Shown here one piece after another: positions 9,205 through 17,426 of a stretch of DNA of 32,972 nucleotides. The position numbers were made by a program, and so were the translations under genes. Source of the stretch: a bacterium (GTDB lineage Bacteria; Verrucomicrobiota; Verrucomicrobiae; Opitutales; Opitutaceae); contig JAJXYI010000202.1 in NCBI GenBank assembly GCA_021780625.1, forward strand, positions 1-32,972, given 5' to 3'. The stretch's first letter is position 1, and each line of letters starts with the position of its first letter. Below the pieces are notes generated by a model. That model saw only the letters and a list, made by a program, of their open reading frames with translations, was not told the origin of the DNA and did no database searches.

Positions 9205-9229
9205 TGACGTAGGGGACAGTGTCCCGTCA
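9205..9229 (+). repeat. REP-like hairpin with a GTAG bulge
   Basis: TGAC (9205-9208) pairs with GTCA (9226-9229), and GGGAC (9213-9217) pairs with GTCCC (9221-9225) around loop AGT. The unpaired bases between the stems are GTAG (9209-9212). A GTAG foot next to an imperfect palindrome is the known layout of REP sequences used by REP-associated tyrosine transposases. It sits 5 bp after the GH74 stop. One copy only, so the assignment is tentative. Confidence 0.35.
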
Positions 9230-9260
9230 TCGTGAGGCCGGGGGTTCTTTCGCCAAAACG

Positions 9261-9289
9261 CCGGCCCGTGAACCTGTGCCGGGTTTTTT
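9261..9289 (+). terminator. Weak intrinsic terminator after the GH74 gene
   Basis: CCGGC (9261-9265) pairs with GCCGG (9278-9282), followed by GTTTTTT (9283-9289). The stem is only 5 bp, but the T-run and position 60 bp after the GH74 stop fit termination. It supports placing the kinase start downstream, at 9397. Confidence 0.45.
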
Positions 9290-9396
9290 GGGGCGAATTT
9301 GTGGACTTTATTCATATAGCGCTGACTCAGCGATGGTACAAACGGTCGCGTAAGAGGCTAATCGACAGCTGGGGTGCGCAAATCTCCACTCGTGTC

Positions 9397-12387
9397 ATGG
9401 AAGGCTCCCGAGTTCGTATCGCCGTGCGACTGATTGCAGGAGCGTTTGCCGCCATGCTGGCACTCGCGCCATGCGGCGCGCATGCAAAGGGCTATTCGAT
9501 CCGGTCGTGGAGCACGGGACACGGGTTGGAATCGCGAGGATTTGGGTGCTGTATGGTGAGTCGGGACGGAACGGTGTGGATTGGCGCGATTGGCGGCCTG
9601 ATCAGGTTCGACGGCGTCGAATTCGACCGAGTAGGCTTCGATCTGGCCAAGGCGTTTTCGGGTGACCGGATAACGGCTTTGTGGGAGGATGGCTCGCAGC
9701 GCATCTGGTGCGGCTATGAGACGGGAGATATCGTGGTGTACGACCGTCGCAGTGGAGTGTCGCGGCTCATTCCGCTACGATGGGAGCGTCAGACGATCAG
9801 GGCCATACATGCCGACCCGCTTGGAGACATCTGGCTGATTCTGGATGATCACCGGTTGGTGCGCATTCGCGACGGATGGGCGACGCCGTTTACCCCGGGA
9901 AGCGAACACAGCGGAGGGTATTTGGGATTCGTGACGACGAGAGCCGGCAAGCTTTTGGCGGAGTATTCAGGCCTGATTTTTGAATGGGAAAAAGGGACTT
10001 CGGGAGGTCGCTGGGTTCGCATCGACAAGGGCGACGGTTACGTCTCGTTTGTCGTTGCTAGCAGGAAGGGCGGGACGTGGCTCGTGAACGGCGATATGGC
10101 GATCCGAAAGACAGAGGCGGGAGTTGTAGCGGAACTCAGGCGAGTGCCCGTGGCGGGCAACTCGCAAGTGTTGGAAACGGCCTCGGGCAACTTGCTCGTC
10201 GCGACGCTGGGAAATGGGATCTATAGCGTCAGCGCCGAGGGACACATCGAGCGGTATGGTCTGAAAGACGGACTATGCTCGAGATGGGTAGTGCAGATGG
10301 CGGAAGACAGGTTTGGAAATGTGGTAGCAGTTTCCCCCGATGGGGTATCTGTGCTGGGCGTCAGCGAGGCGCAAACGGTCCCGGGCCTTGGAGAATTGGG
10401 AGGGGCGAGACTTACGGGGGTCACGGGGACGCAGGGCGGCGATCTCTGGGTCGGAACGGAGGGGGCTGGCGTGTTCCGTATTCGGGCGGGAAAGGTTCAG
10501 CGCTTTGGACTGAAAGATGGGCTCACGAACGAATTCGTCTGGAGCATCCTCGACGAAGGCCAAGCGGGCGTGTGGGTGGGATCTTGGGGCGGAGGGCTGT
10601 ACCACCGACAGAATGGACACTTTGACCCGGTCGCCAACTCGACCGGGTTCGGGCGGTGGATTGTGACGGCGATTCTCCGGGCGCGTGATGGTTCGTTGTG
10701 GATCGGGACCAACGGAGGCATCGGCAATGAGCGGCACGCAACGTGTAACTGGTATTCGAGGAGTGGAGGCGCGAAACTTGCGATCGTCCGCTGCCTGGCT
10801 CAGGGTCAGCATGATCGAATTTGGTTTGGCACGTATGGCCAGGGTGCCGGCTATATCGAGGGATCGAAGGTGAAGTTGCTCGATCCCAAGGCGCGGACAT
10901 CCTGCCTTTTTGCATCGGCGCTGCTCGACGACGGGACTGGTGGCGTCTGGATCGGCAGCTCGGGTGAGGGGTTATATCACTGGAAGGACGGCGTGTGGAT
11001 GCATATAACCTCCAGCGACGGTCTCCCGAGCAACGACATCTTCCATATCGACGATGACGGACGCGGGCGCCTTTGGTTCACGAGCTCGGCTGGGGTGTAT
11101 TCCATTCGAAAAAGCGATCTCGATGCCGTCGTGGCGGGCATCAGCACGCGGGTGTTCCCGGTGACGATCAACGGCGACGACGGGCTTCCCTCCAACCAAT
11201 GCGCCGGAGGCACACTCAACGCGGCGTACATGGATCGGAACGATAAATACTTTGTACCGACCACGGGCGGGCTGGCCGTGATCGACACGCGCAAGATCCA
11301 TGCCCAATCCCAAGTGTTGTATCCGGAGATCGTAAAGGTCGCGATCGATGATCGGCCCTGCGTCGTCAGTGAAGGCCACCCGCTTGTCGCCAGTCCGCAG
11401 ACTCAGAGCATCTCGGTGAAGTACACCGCCCCCACGCTGGTTCACCCTGAACTTGTGGAGTTTGCCTATCGTCTGGACGGCGAGGGCAAATCGGGATGGG
11501 TGAATTTGGGCCACAGCCGGCATCTGCTTTTGCAGAGGATGTCGCCGGGCGCGCACTGGCTCGAGATCAGCGCGCAAAATCCGAGCTCCAGGACGATGGG
11601 GCCTCCCGTGAGGCTAGAGATCATTCAGAAACCCTTTGTCACCGAGACGCTCTGGTTTCGGGGACTGCTGGCGGTGGGTGCAGTGGCGCTCCTGACGTTT
11701 CTGGTCTGGATGACGCTGCGGCGCCGATACCTTCGGGTTCATCGGAAACTCGAGTTGGAAACGGCGTTGGAAAAGGAGCGCCGTCGCATCGCGCGAGACA
11801 TTCACGACGATCTCGGCGCACATCTCGCACAGGTCATGTTGCTTAGCCAGGCCGACGATCCTCGTGGCGATCCCGCGAGCAGGAAGATGCTGTTCGCCCG
11901 AATTCACTCGAAGGCCAAGGAAATCACGAAAGCGTTCGATGAACTGGTCTGGGCTGTGAATCCGAGCCACGACACGATCGAAAGCTTTGTGTCGTATGCG
12001 ATGCGAATCGCCCAGGAGACGATATCGGCGGCGGGCATCCGTTGCCGCCTGCGGATCCCGGAATCCATGCCCCCGATACCCTTTGGGTCGGGGACTCGTC
12101 ATCACCTGATCCTGTGTATGAAGGAAGCCATCGCCAATGCGCTCAAGCACGCTTCGTGCACCCAAATCGAGGTCAGGCTTGAGATCGAGCAGGGTCGCCT
12201 GCGCCTGACGGTCTCGGACGACGGAAGCGGATTTGACGTGGGGCTACGCGCCGAAGAAAACGTCTCTGACGCCGATCATTCCGGGCTATTCAATCTGAAT
12301 GCGCGGATGCGCGAACTGAACGGAACCATGCACCTCGCATCCACGCCGGGAAAGGGAACCCAGGTCACTTTTGAATGCCCGCTATGA
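9397..12387 (+). CDS. Two-component sensor histidine kinase with extracellular propeller (Reg_prop/Y_Y_Y) and HisKA_3 domain
   Basis: A 996-residue protein. A signal peptide (residues 1-~29, ending GAHA) is followed by a large periplasmic beta-propeller with Reg_prop repeats (GTVWIGAIGGLIRFDG, GDLWVGTEGAGVFRIR, GVWIGSSGEGLYHWKDG). A Y_Y_Y-type domain comes next (SVKYTAPTLVHPELVEFAYR), then a membrane helix near residues 752-775. The HisKA_3 H-box (ERRRIARDIHDDLGAHLAQV) has the phosphorylated His at 803. The C-terminal HATPase_c domain has an N-box (KEAIANALKHA) and G-box (SDDGSGFD). The ATG at 9397 was chosen because it begins the signal peptide; an in-frame GTG at 9232 would run through a putative terminator. 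The stop overlaps the response-regulator start (ATGA). The architecture resembles Bacteroidetes hybrid sensors that detect oligosaccharides, but here receiver and output are on a separate protein. Confidence 0.9.
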   Translation: MEGSRVRIAVRLIAGAFAAMLALAPCGAHAKGYSIRSWSTGHGLESRGFGCCMVSRDGTVWIGAIGGLIRFDGVEFDRVGFDLAKAFSGDRITALWEDGSQRIWCGYETGDIVVYDRRSGVSRLIPLRWERQTIRAIHADPLGDIWLILDDHRLVRIRDGWATPFTPGSEHSGGYLGFVTTRAGKLLAEYSGLIFEWEKGTSGGRWVRIDKGDGYVSFVVASRKGGTWLVNGDMAIRKTEAGVVAELRRVPVAGNSQVLETASGNLLVATLGNGIYSVSAEGHIERYGLKDGLCSRWVVQMAEDRFGNVVAVSPDGVSVLGVSEAQTVPGLGELGGARLTGVTGTQGGDLWVGTEGAGVFRIRAGKVQRFGLKDGLTNEFVWSILDEGQAGVWVGSWGGGLYHRQNGHFDPVANSTGFGRWIVTAILRARDGSLWIGTNGGIGNERHATCNWYSRSGGAKLAIVRCLAQGQHDRIWFGTYGQGAGYIEGSKVKLLDPKARTSCLFASALLDDGTGGVWIGSSGEGLYHWKDGVWMHITSSDGLPSNDIFHIDDDGRGRLWFTSSAGVYSIRKSDLDAVVAGISTRVFPVTINGDDGLPSNQCAGGTLNAAYMDRNDKYFVPTTGGLAVIDTRKIHAQSQVLYPEIVKVAIDDRPCVVSEGHPLVASPQTQSISVKYTAPTLVHPELVEFAYRLDGEGKSGWVNLGHSRHLLLQRMSPGAHWLEISAQNPSSRTMGPPVRLEIIQKPFVTETLWFRGLLAVGAVALLTFLVWMTLRRRYLRVHRKLELETALEKERRRIARDIHDDLGAHLAQVMLLSQADDPRGDPASRKMLFARIHSKAKEITKAFDELVWAVNPSHDTIESFVSYAMRIAQETISAAGIRCRLRIPESMPPIPFGSGTRHHLILCMKEAIANALKHASCTQIEVRLEIEQGRLRLTVSDDGSGFDVGLRAEENVSDADHSGLFNLNARMRELNGTMHLASTPGKGTQVTFECPL

Positions 12388-13106
12388 AGACTCTACTTCG
12401 AAACACAACTTACCGCAGCCGCGTTGACGACGAGGGGACGATGTCCTCGGGCGGCGACGGCGTCCCAGCCAAAAATACGCGCCTGCGAGTGATGATCGTC
12501 GAGGACGATCAAGGTACGCGGGAAGCGGTCTCCAAGTGGATCACGGCCACGGAGGATTTCGAACTTGTCGGCGATTATGCGGACCCTCGGGCAGCCCTGA
12601 GGAAGATCGTGAAGAACGCACCGGACGTCGTGCTGGTCGACGTCAACATGCCCGGTCTCTCCGGCATCGATCTGGTCGCAAAGGCGAAGCCGCAGTGTGA
12701 ACGGACCCAGTTCGTCATGCTGACTGTGTATGGAGATACGGACCACATCTTCCAGGCCTTGGCCGCCGGCGCGTCGGGTTATCTGCTCAAATCGACCCTG
12801 CGCGAAGAGCTGGAGGCTGCGATCCGGGAGGTGAGCCATGGCGGCTCTCCTATGACGAGTGACGTCGCGCGAAAGGTGGTGCAGTCGTTTCATCACCCGA
12901 GTCCTGCCACGCCACTCAAGTATTCGCTGTCGCAACGGGAGAAGACCGTGCTCGACCGACTTGCGGTGGGATTTCTCTACAAGGAGATCGCGGCGGAGAT
13001 GGGAGTCAGTGTGACGACGGTCAGCACCTACGTGCGGCGGATTTACGTCAAACTCCAGGTTCGTTCGCGGTCCCAGGCGGTCGCAAAGATTATGATCAAG
13101 AAATAG
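12384..13106 (+). CDS. LuxR/NarL-family response regulator
   Basis: A 240-residue protein. The receiver domain starts near residue 34 (LRVMIVEDDQGTREAV). The phospho-acceptor is Asp86 in VVLVDVNMPGLSG, the conserved Thr is in MLTVYGD, and Lys136 is in YLLKST. Residues ~180-237 are a LuxR-type HTH (SLSQREKTVLDRLAVGFLYK ... VSTYVRRIYVKLQVRSRSQA). The ATG at 12384 overlaps the kinase stop as ATGA. Starts at 12375 or 12441 are also possible, because the first ~30 residues precede the receiver fold. It is the cognate partner of the kinase. Targets are unknown; the adjacent GH27 and GH74 genes are candidates. Confidence 0.9.
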   Translation: MKTLLRNTTYRSRVDDEGTMSSGGDGVPAKNTRLRVMIVEDDQGTREAVSKWITATEDFELVGDYADPRAALRKIVKNAPDVVLVDVNMPGLSGIDLVAKAKPQCERTQFVMLTVYGDTDHIFQALAAGASGYLLKSTLREELEAAIREVSHGGSPMTSDVARKVVQSFHHPSPATPLKYSLSQREKTVLDRLAVGFLYKEIAAEMGVSVTTVSTYVRRIYVKLQVRSRSQAVAKIMIKK

Positions 13107-13439
13107 ACTGGGAGCATTGTGCGTATTCGGAGACAGCTCATTTGGCAAAAACCCCGCGCCCCCCTAGTGGGCGCGGGGTTCCCTAATAATAAGCCATGAA
13201 CCGTTACGTAATGGCTTAAAGTGTTCTGCGGGGTTCTAGGACGCGCACGGACTGCGGGCCGTTCAATCGGCGTTCGATCGATCCGCTCCATTAGGCTTCA
13301 GACGACATCCGCATGGCAAGGGGGCGCGTGTCGCGAAAAGTAACGACAACGCCGGCCCGGCCGATGTGTCCGATTCGGCTCAAGCGGAAATCCGACGGAT
13401 CCGAGCGATCGAATCGGATTCACGAAAACGGACGGAGCC
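13107..13439. other. Convergent intergenic region with two hairpins
   Basis: A 333-bp gap between the convergent response-regulator and GH27 genes. It contains the strong hairpin at 13150-13180 and a smaller one at 13190-13218 (TAAGCCAT / ATGGCTTA, 8 bp). The loop of the smaller one contains the palindrome TTACGTAA. I find no supported gene in the remaining ~220 bp. Confidence 0.5.
13150..13180 (-). terminator. Bidirectional-type terminator between response regulator and GH27 genes
   Basis: A perfect 12-bp stem, AACCCCGCGCCC (13150-13161) with GGGCGCGGGGTT (13169-13180), and a 7-nt loop. On the minus strand the stem is followed by a T-run from the A-tract at 13147-13151, so it best terminates the GH27 transcript. 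The very stable stem probably also stops or protects the plus-strand regulator mRNA. Confidence 0.7.
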
Positions 13440-15545
13440 TCACTTGTCGCTTCGGAGCACCCGGACAAAACTGGCGCCGTGGGAGGCCACGTTGGCGGTG
13501 AAGCCTGTGTCGAAGACGCCGAGATCCTTGCGCAACCACAGATCGCGCACGGCGTGGGCGCCACTCAGGCCGAGCTGGCTCCAGGTCACGGTGACGGGCT
13601 GGTCCGTTTCACCGCGATTGAAAAACGCCACCGCGAGCGAACCGTCCGCGAGGGGTTTGCACCAGACTTGGGCGTTGCCCGAGTCGAGCACGCGCCGGGC
13701 TCCGGTACCGAGGGAGTCCTGGTTGACACCGAGAACCTCCGGGTTGGTCAGCAGCGCGGTGGTCCAGGCGTTATTGCGGGGGAGATCGGCCCCGACCATC
13801 AGCGGCGAGGGAAGAATGGACCACAGGGTGAGCAGCGTCATTTGCTCGGGTTTCGTGAAATTGGTCTCGCGGCCGGGGCCCACGGAATACTCACCGATGT
13901 GGCCGAGGGGCAGCATGTCGGCATCCGGCCAGTGTCCGGGTCCGGCGTAGCGTCCCCACGCGGCGCCGCGCCCGAATTGCTCCTCCAACTGGTCCCAGTT
14001 GTCCCAGAAATCCCCGGTCACGCGCCATTGGTTGGCGTTGGCGATGAGGTTGGCCGCCTTGTCGATCGGAGCGGCGCCGGGAGAGAGGCTGAGGACGATG
14101 GACCGGCCGCAGCGGTCGATCGCGCGCCGAATCGCCTCGATTTCACCTTGGTGATAGGGGGAGGAAATGTCGTCGACCTTCACGAAATCGACGCCCCACG
14201 AGGCGTACAGCCTGAAGATGGAGTCGTAATAGGCCTGGCCGGCGGGCGTGTCGCCACGGACTCCATACATATCCTCATTCCAACTACAAGTGTCCTTCCG
14301 GTCGGCGGCCTCCGCCGCAGTGTAGGAGGAACCCTCGATCGGGAGATTCGCTTCGACCGCGGGCCTGGGAATCCCGCGCATGATGTGGATGCCGAAACGC
14401 AGACCCATCGCGTGAATCCGGTCCGCGATCGGTTTGAAGCCCGCATTGTCGACCGCCGATGGGAAACGATTGGGCGCGGGTAAGAGGCGGCCATAGGAGT
14501 CCATCACAAGCGGCTTGCGCTGCGGCGGCCGGGCGCCGGCGACGGGTTCGAACCAGAGGTAGTCGATGACGACATACTGCCAGCCCACTCGCTCCAGGCG
14601 GTCGGCGACGGTCCGGGCGGTTTCGAGGACCTGCGCTTCGTTCACGCCACCGCCAAAATTGTCGTAGCTGTTCCAACCCATCGGCGGGGTGAGGGCGAGG
14701 GTTGAACCCACGCGGATTAGCAGCGTCCCACGTGCTTCGCCGTGGCGGTTGGTGACGCGCAGCGCCACGGGGTAGTCTCCCGGTTTGGCGACCTCGCCGC
14801 GGATCTGGCCAGTCACGGGATCAAGCGAAAGCCCCGGCGGGAGTCCATCGGCCGAATAGTGCAGCGGCATCGCGCCGTCCGCAGAGATGGCGAAGAGAAA
14901 CGGAGTCCCGGGCCTGATGCCCGCGACGCGGGGTGCATTGATCTCGGGACGCAGCGGCGTGGGATTGCTGGCGATGGCGACCTGCGGACCCAGCTTTTCG
15001 GCGTGGGAGCCGATGTTGGCCGGCACGGTTTGCGGTGGCTGCCCGTCAAACTCGATCCTGGCATCCGCCCAGTCGGCGTGATCCTTGTCGGAGCCGTCGC
15101 CGGCCTCGGAGACGAGCAGAGTGAGCAGGTGCTCCCCTTCGAGGGCGACGGCGACCTGTCTGGGCGCATCACCGGCGCGCATCACACCGCTGTTCCAGAG
15201 AATCCGACGTCCGTCGCCCAATACACGAAATTCGACGCTGCCGTGGCCTTTGCCCACTTCGTCGTCGACACCCACGGTGGCGGTGAAACGTCGGCCCTTT
15301 CCATCCAGGCCGATCGCCATCTGGCTGCGGGCATGCAGTCCCAAACCGTGATCGTAGACGCGACCATCCAGCGTAAGGGGATGTCCGTCGCTGGAGCGTC
15401 CGATATTTGGATGGCTGAGCCATTGGTCGATCTTGGACAGGTCCAGGGAGGATACCCAGACGGAGTGGTGTGCAGGGGCTGAGAAGGAGCAGGGGAGGAT
15501 GGCGGCGGCGAGAGTGGCCGCCAGGGCAATGGCTCGAGGTTTCAC
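13440..15545 (-). CDS. Secreted NPCBM-domain GH27 family protein (alpha-galactosidase-like)
   Basis: With a GTG start at 15545 the product is 701 residues and begins with a good signal peptide (MKPRAIALAATLAAAIL, cleavage near residue 25). The only upstream ATG in frame gives an odd 51-residue extension. Residues ~27-170 form an NPCBM carbohydrate-binding domain (LTLDGRVYDHGLGLHA). Residues ~195-280 are a putative Ig fold (HYSADGLPPGLSLDPVTGQI). The GH27 barrel begins near residue 285 (LTPPMGWNSYDNFG). Predicted nucleophile is Asp458 (VDFVKVDD) and acid/base Asp512 (WRVTGDFWDNW), by comparison with human alpha-galactosidase A. GH27 enzymes hydrolyse alpha-galactosides, and some act on other alpha-linked sugars. 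It is divergent from a second GH27 gene. Exact substrate is unknown. Confidence 0.85.
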   Translation of the reverse strand: MKPRAIALAATLAAAILPCSFSAPAHHSVWVSSLDLSKIDQWLSHPNIGRSSDGHPLTLDGRVYDHGLGLHARSQMAIGLDGKGRRFTATVGVDDEVGKGHGSVEFRVLGDGRRILWNSGVMRAGDAPRQVAVALEGEHLLTLLVSEAGDGSDKDHADWADARIEFDGQPPQTVPANIGSHAEKLGPQVAIASNPTPLRPEINAPRVAGIRPGTPFLFAISADGAMPLHYSADGLPPGLSLDPVTGQIRGEVAKPGDYPVALRVTNRHGEARGTLLIRVGSTLALTPPMGWNSYDNFGGGVNEAQVLETARTVADRLERVGWQYVVIDYLWFEPVAGARPPQRKPLVMDSYGRLLPAPNRFPSAVDNAGFKPIADRIHAMGLRFGIHIMRGIPRPAVEANLPIEGSSYTAAEAADRKDTCSWNEDMYGVRGDTPAGQAYYDSIFRLYASWGVDFVKVDDISSPYHQGEIEAIRRAIDRCGRSIVLSLSPGAAPIDKAANLIANANQWRVTGDFWDNWDQLEEQFGRGAAWGRYAGPGHWPDADMLPLGHIGEYSVGPGRETNFTKPEQMTLLTLWSILPSPLMVGADLPRNNAWTTALLTNPEVLGVNQDSLGTGARRVLDSGNAQVWCKPLADGSLAVAFFNRGETDQPVTVTWSQLGLSGAHAVRDLWLRKDLGVFDTGFTANVASHGASFVRVLRSDK

Positions 15546-15746
15546 GGTTTTGGTGATCGGCCGACCGCTGGGATGAGTCAATGTCACCAGGGCGACGCGA
15601 GCGGACAATGTGGGTAGCTCGTTTGAACAATCGGTCCCCCTCTGGGATTGGCTTGTCGGGAGGCGACGATTCGGTCCGTAATGTCGCCGGATTTCCACGC
15701 GGGCATAGACAGGTCGGGCCGGCGCGGCCTAGCTTGGGGGCGCACC

Positions 15747-17231
15747 ATGATCACTCTGAAATCAATTGCCCTGGGCCTTGGTCTGATGGTTTTGTCGGCA
15801 CACGCGGCCGACCTCAGTGGAACCTGGAGAATCGACACCGCCAAGCGAGGAGGTGTCGTAACGCACACCTACTTCGTCCTGCAGCAGAAGGGCCGAGTGC
15901 TCACTGGAAAAGTGGTCATCAATGGTGCGGTCGACCTGCCGTTGCGTAATCCGAAAATCGAGGGCTCGGATGCCACTTTCAGTATGGATTGGGGCAACTC
16001 GTACCGGGTGCATCCGGAAGGCAATACGCTGAAGGTTGCGATCCGCTGGGGCACTACGAAGACGGAGGCCACCGCGATCCGGGTTCCGCAGGCGGAGGCG
16101 AATCCTCCACCGTCGCAGATGCTGCCGGCCATGGCCGTGGTTCGTGCGAACGGCCTGGCGGCGACTCCGCCGATGGGCTGGAGCAGCTGGAACCATTTCG
16201 GCGACGGCATCGACGACGCAGACGTCCGTGGCATCGCCGACGCGCTCGCGGGCAGCGGTCTCGCGAAGGCGGGATACGTCTACGTCAACATCGACGATGG
16301 CTGGGAGGGAGGGCGGGATGCGGCGGGGAATATCGTGCCAAACGCGAAGTTTCCCAACATGAAGGCGCTCGCAGACTACGTCCACAGCCGCGGACTGAAG
16401 CTGGGACTTTACTCCTCGCCGGGGCCGCTGACCTGCGGGGGCTATGAAGGAAGCTTTGGGCATGAGGACCAGGACGCCAGGACCTTCGCCTCGTGGGGCG
16501 TCGACTATCTCAAGTACGACTGGTGCAGCGCGGCCCGCGTCTACAGCGACGCCGATCTCGAACAGGCCTATCAATGGATGGGGCAGGCGCTGGCACGTTG
16601 CGGGCGTCCCATCGTGTACAGTCTGTGCGAATACGGGATGCGGGATGTCTGGACCTGGGGCCCCAGGGTTGGGGCGAATCTCTGGCGCACGGCGGGAGAC
16701 ATCCAGGACAATTGGAGATCGATGTCGGAGATCGGCTTCGACCAGAGCCGCCTGGCTCCGTACGCAGGGCCGGGGCATTGGAACGATCCGGACATGCTGG
16801 AGGTTGGAAACGGAGGCATGACCGCGACGGAGTACCGGACGCATTTCAGTCTCTGGTGCATGCTCGCCGCGCCGCTGATCCTCGGCAACGACGTGCGTAC
16901 CATGGCGCCTGATACGCTTGCGATGCTTTCCAACCGCGAGGTCATCGCAATCGACCAGGATCCGCTTGGCCGGCAGGGCCGGCGCGTGGCGTCATCCGGG
17001 GGCATCGAGGTGTGGGCCAAGCCCCTGGCCGACGGTGGCGAGGCGGTGGCGGTGTTCAATCGGAACGACCGCGAGGCGGCGGGATCCTTTACCTGGGCGC
17101 AGGTCGGCTTCGCCGCGCGACCCGGGCATGTGCGCGACCTTTGGGCGAAACGCGACCTCGCACCTGCGGGCGAAGGTTTGGCTCAACGCATCCCCGCGCA
17201 CGGCATGTGGATGCTGCGGCTCGGCCGCTGA
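15747..17231 (+). CDS. Secreted GH27 alpha-galactosidase
   Basis: A 494-residue protein with a signal peptide (MITLKSIALGLGLMVLSAHA). A short beta-rich N-terminal domain (residues ~21-110, DLSGTWRIDTAKRG, FVLQQKGRVLTGKV) is followed by the GH27 catalytic domain from ~135 (ATPPMGWSSWNHFGDGI). The nucleophile is Asp258 in VDYLKYDWC; the acid/base is Asp318 in WRTAGDIQDNW. The C-terminal beta domain carries the usual VAVFNRND and RDLWAKRDL motifs. It matches plant/bacterial alpha-galactosidases more closely than its divergent neighbour. The start at 15747 yields the signal peptide; an upstream in-frame start at 15648 does not. The promoter lies in the 201-bp gap shared with the other GH27 gene. 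Confidence 0.92.
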   Translation: MITLKSIALGLGLMVLSAHAADLSGTWRIDTAKRGGVVTHTYFVLQQKGRVLTGKVVINGAVDLPLRNPKIEGSDATFSMDWGNSYRVHPEGNTLKVAIRWGTTKTEATAIRVPQAEANPPPSQMLPAMAVVRANGLAATPPMGWSSWNHFGDGIDDADVRGIADALAGSGLAKAGYVYVNIDDGWEGGRDAAGNIVPNAKFPNMKALADYVHSRGLKLGLYSSPGPLTCGGYEGSFGHEDQDARTFASWGVDYLKYDWCSAARVYSDADLEQAYQWMGQALARCGRPIVYSLCEYGMRDVWTWGPRVGANLWRTAGDIQDNWRSMSEIGFDQSRLAPYAGPGHWNDPDMLEVGNGGMTATEYRTHFSLWCMLAAPLILGNDVRTMAPDTLAMLSNREVIAIDQDPLGRQGRRVASSGGIEVWAKPLADGGEAVAVFNRNDREAAGSFTWAQVGFAARPGHVRDLWAKRDLAPAGEGLAQRIPAHGMWMLRLGR

Positions 17232-17426
17232 GCGCGGATACGCCGCTGGCCCATCCGAAGCAGGGCGCTGGGCTCCCTAGTCGGACGCCGGCGACGCCAC
17301 CTGACGGAGCGCGGACCAATTTGCTGGCATCGCGCCGAACGGTCGCCCAATCATCCCACCGGCCGCCGAAGCCGGCACGAAGCACCCGCCCGTGAGGCGG
17401 CGGCCCTTCCCAACTTCACCTCCACG

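Noticed and set aside
13190..13218. TTACGTAA palindrome inside the small hairpin, considered as a LacI-type operator
   Set aside because: It lies between convergent gene ends with no promoter to control, and is more simply part of the hairpin loop.
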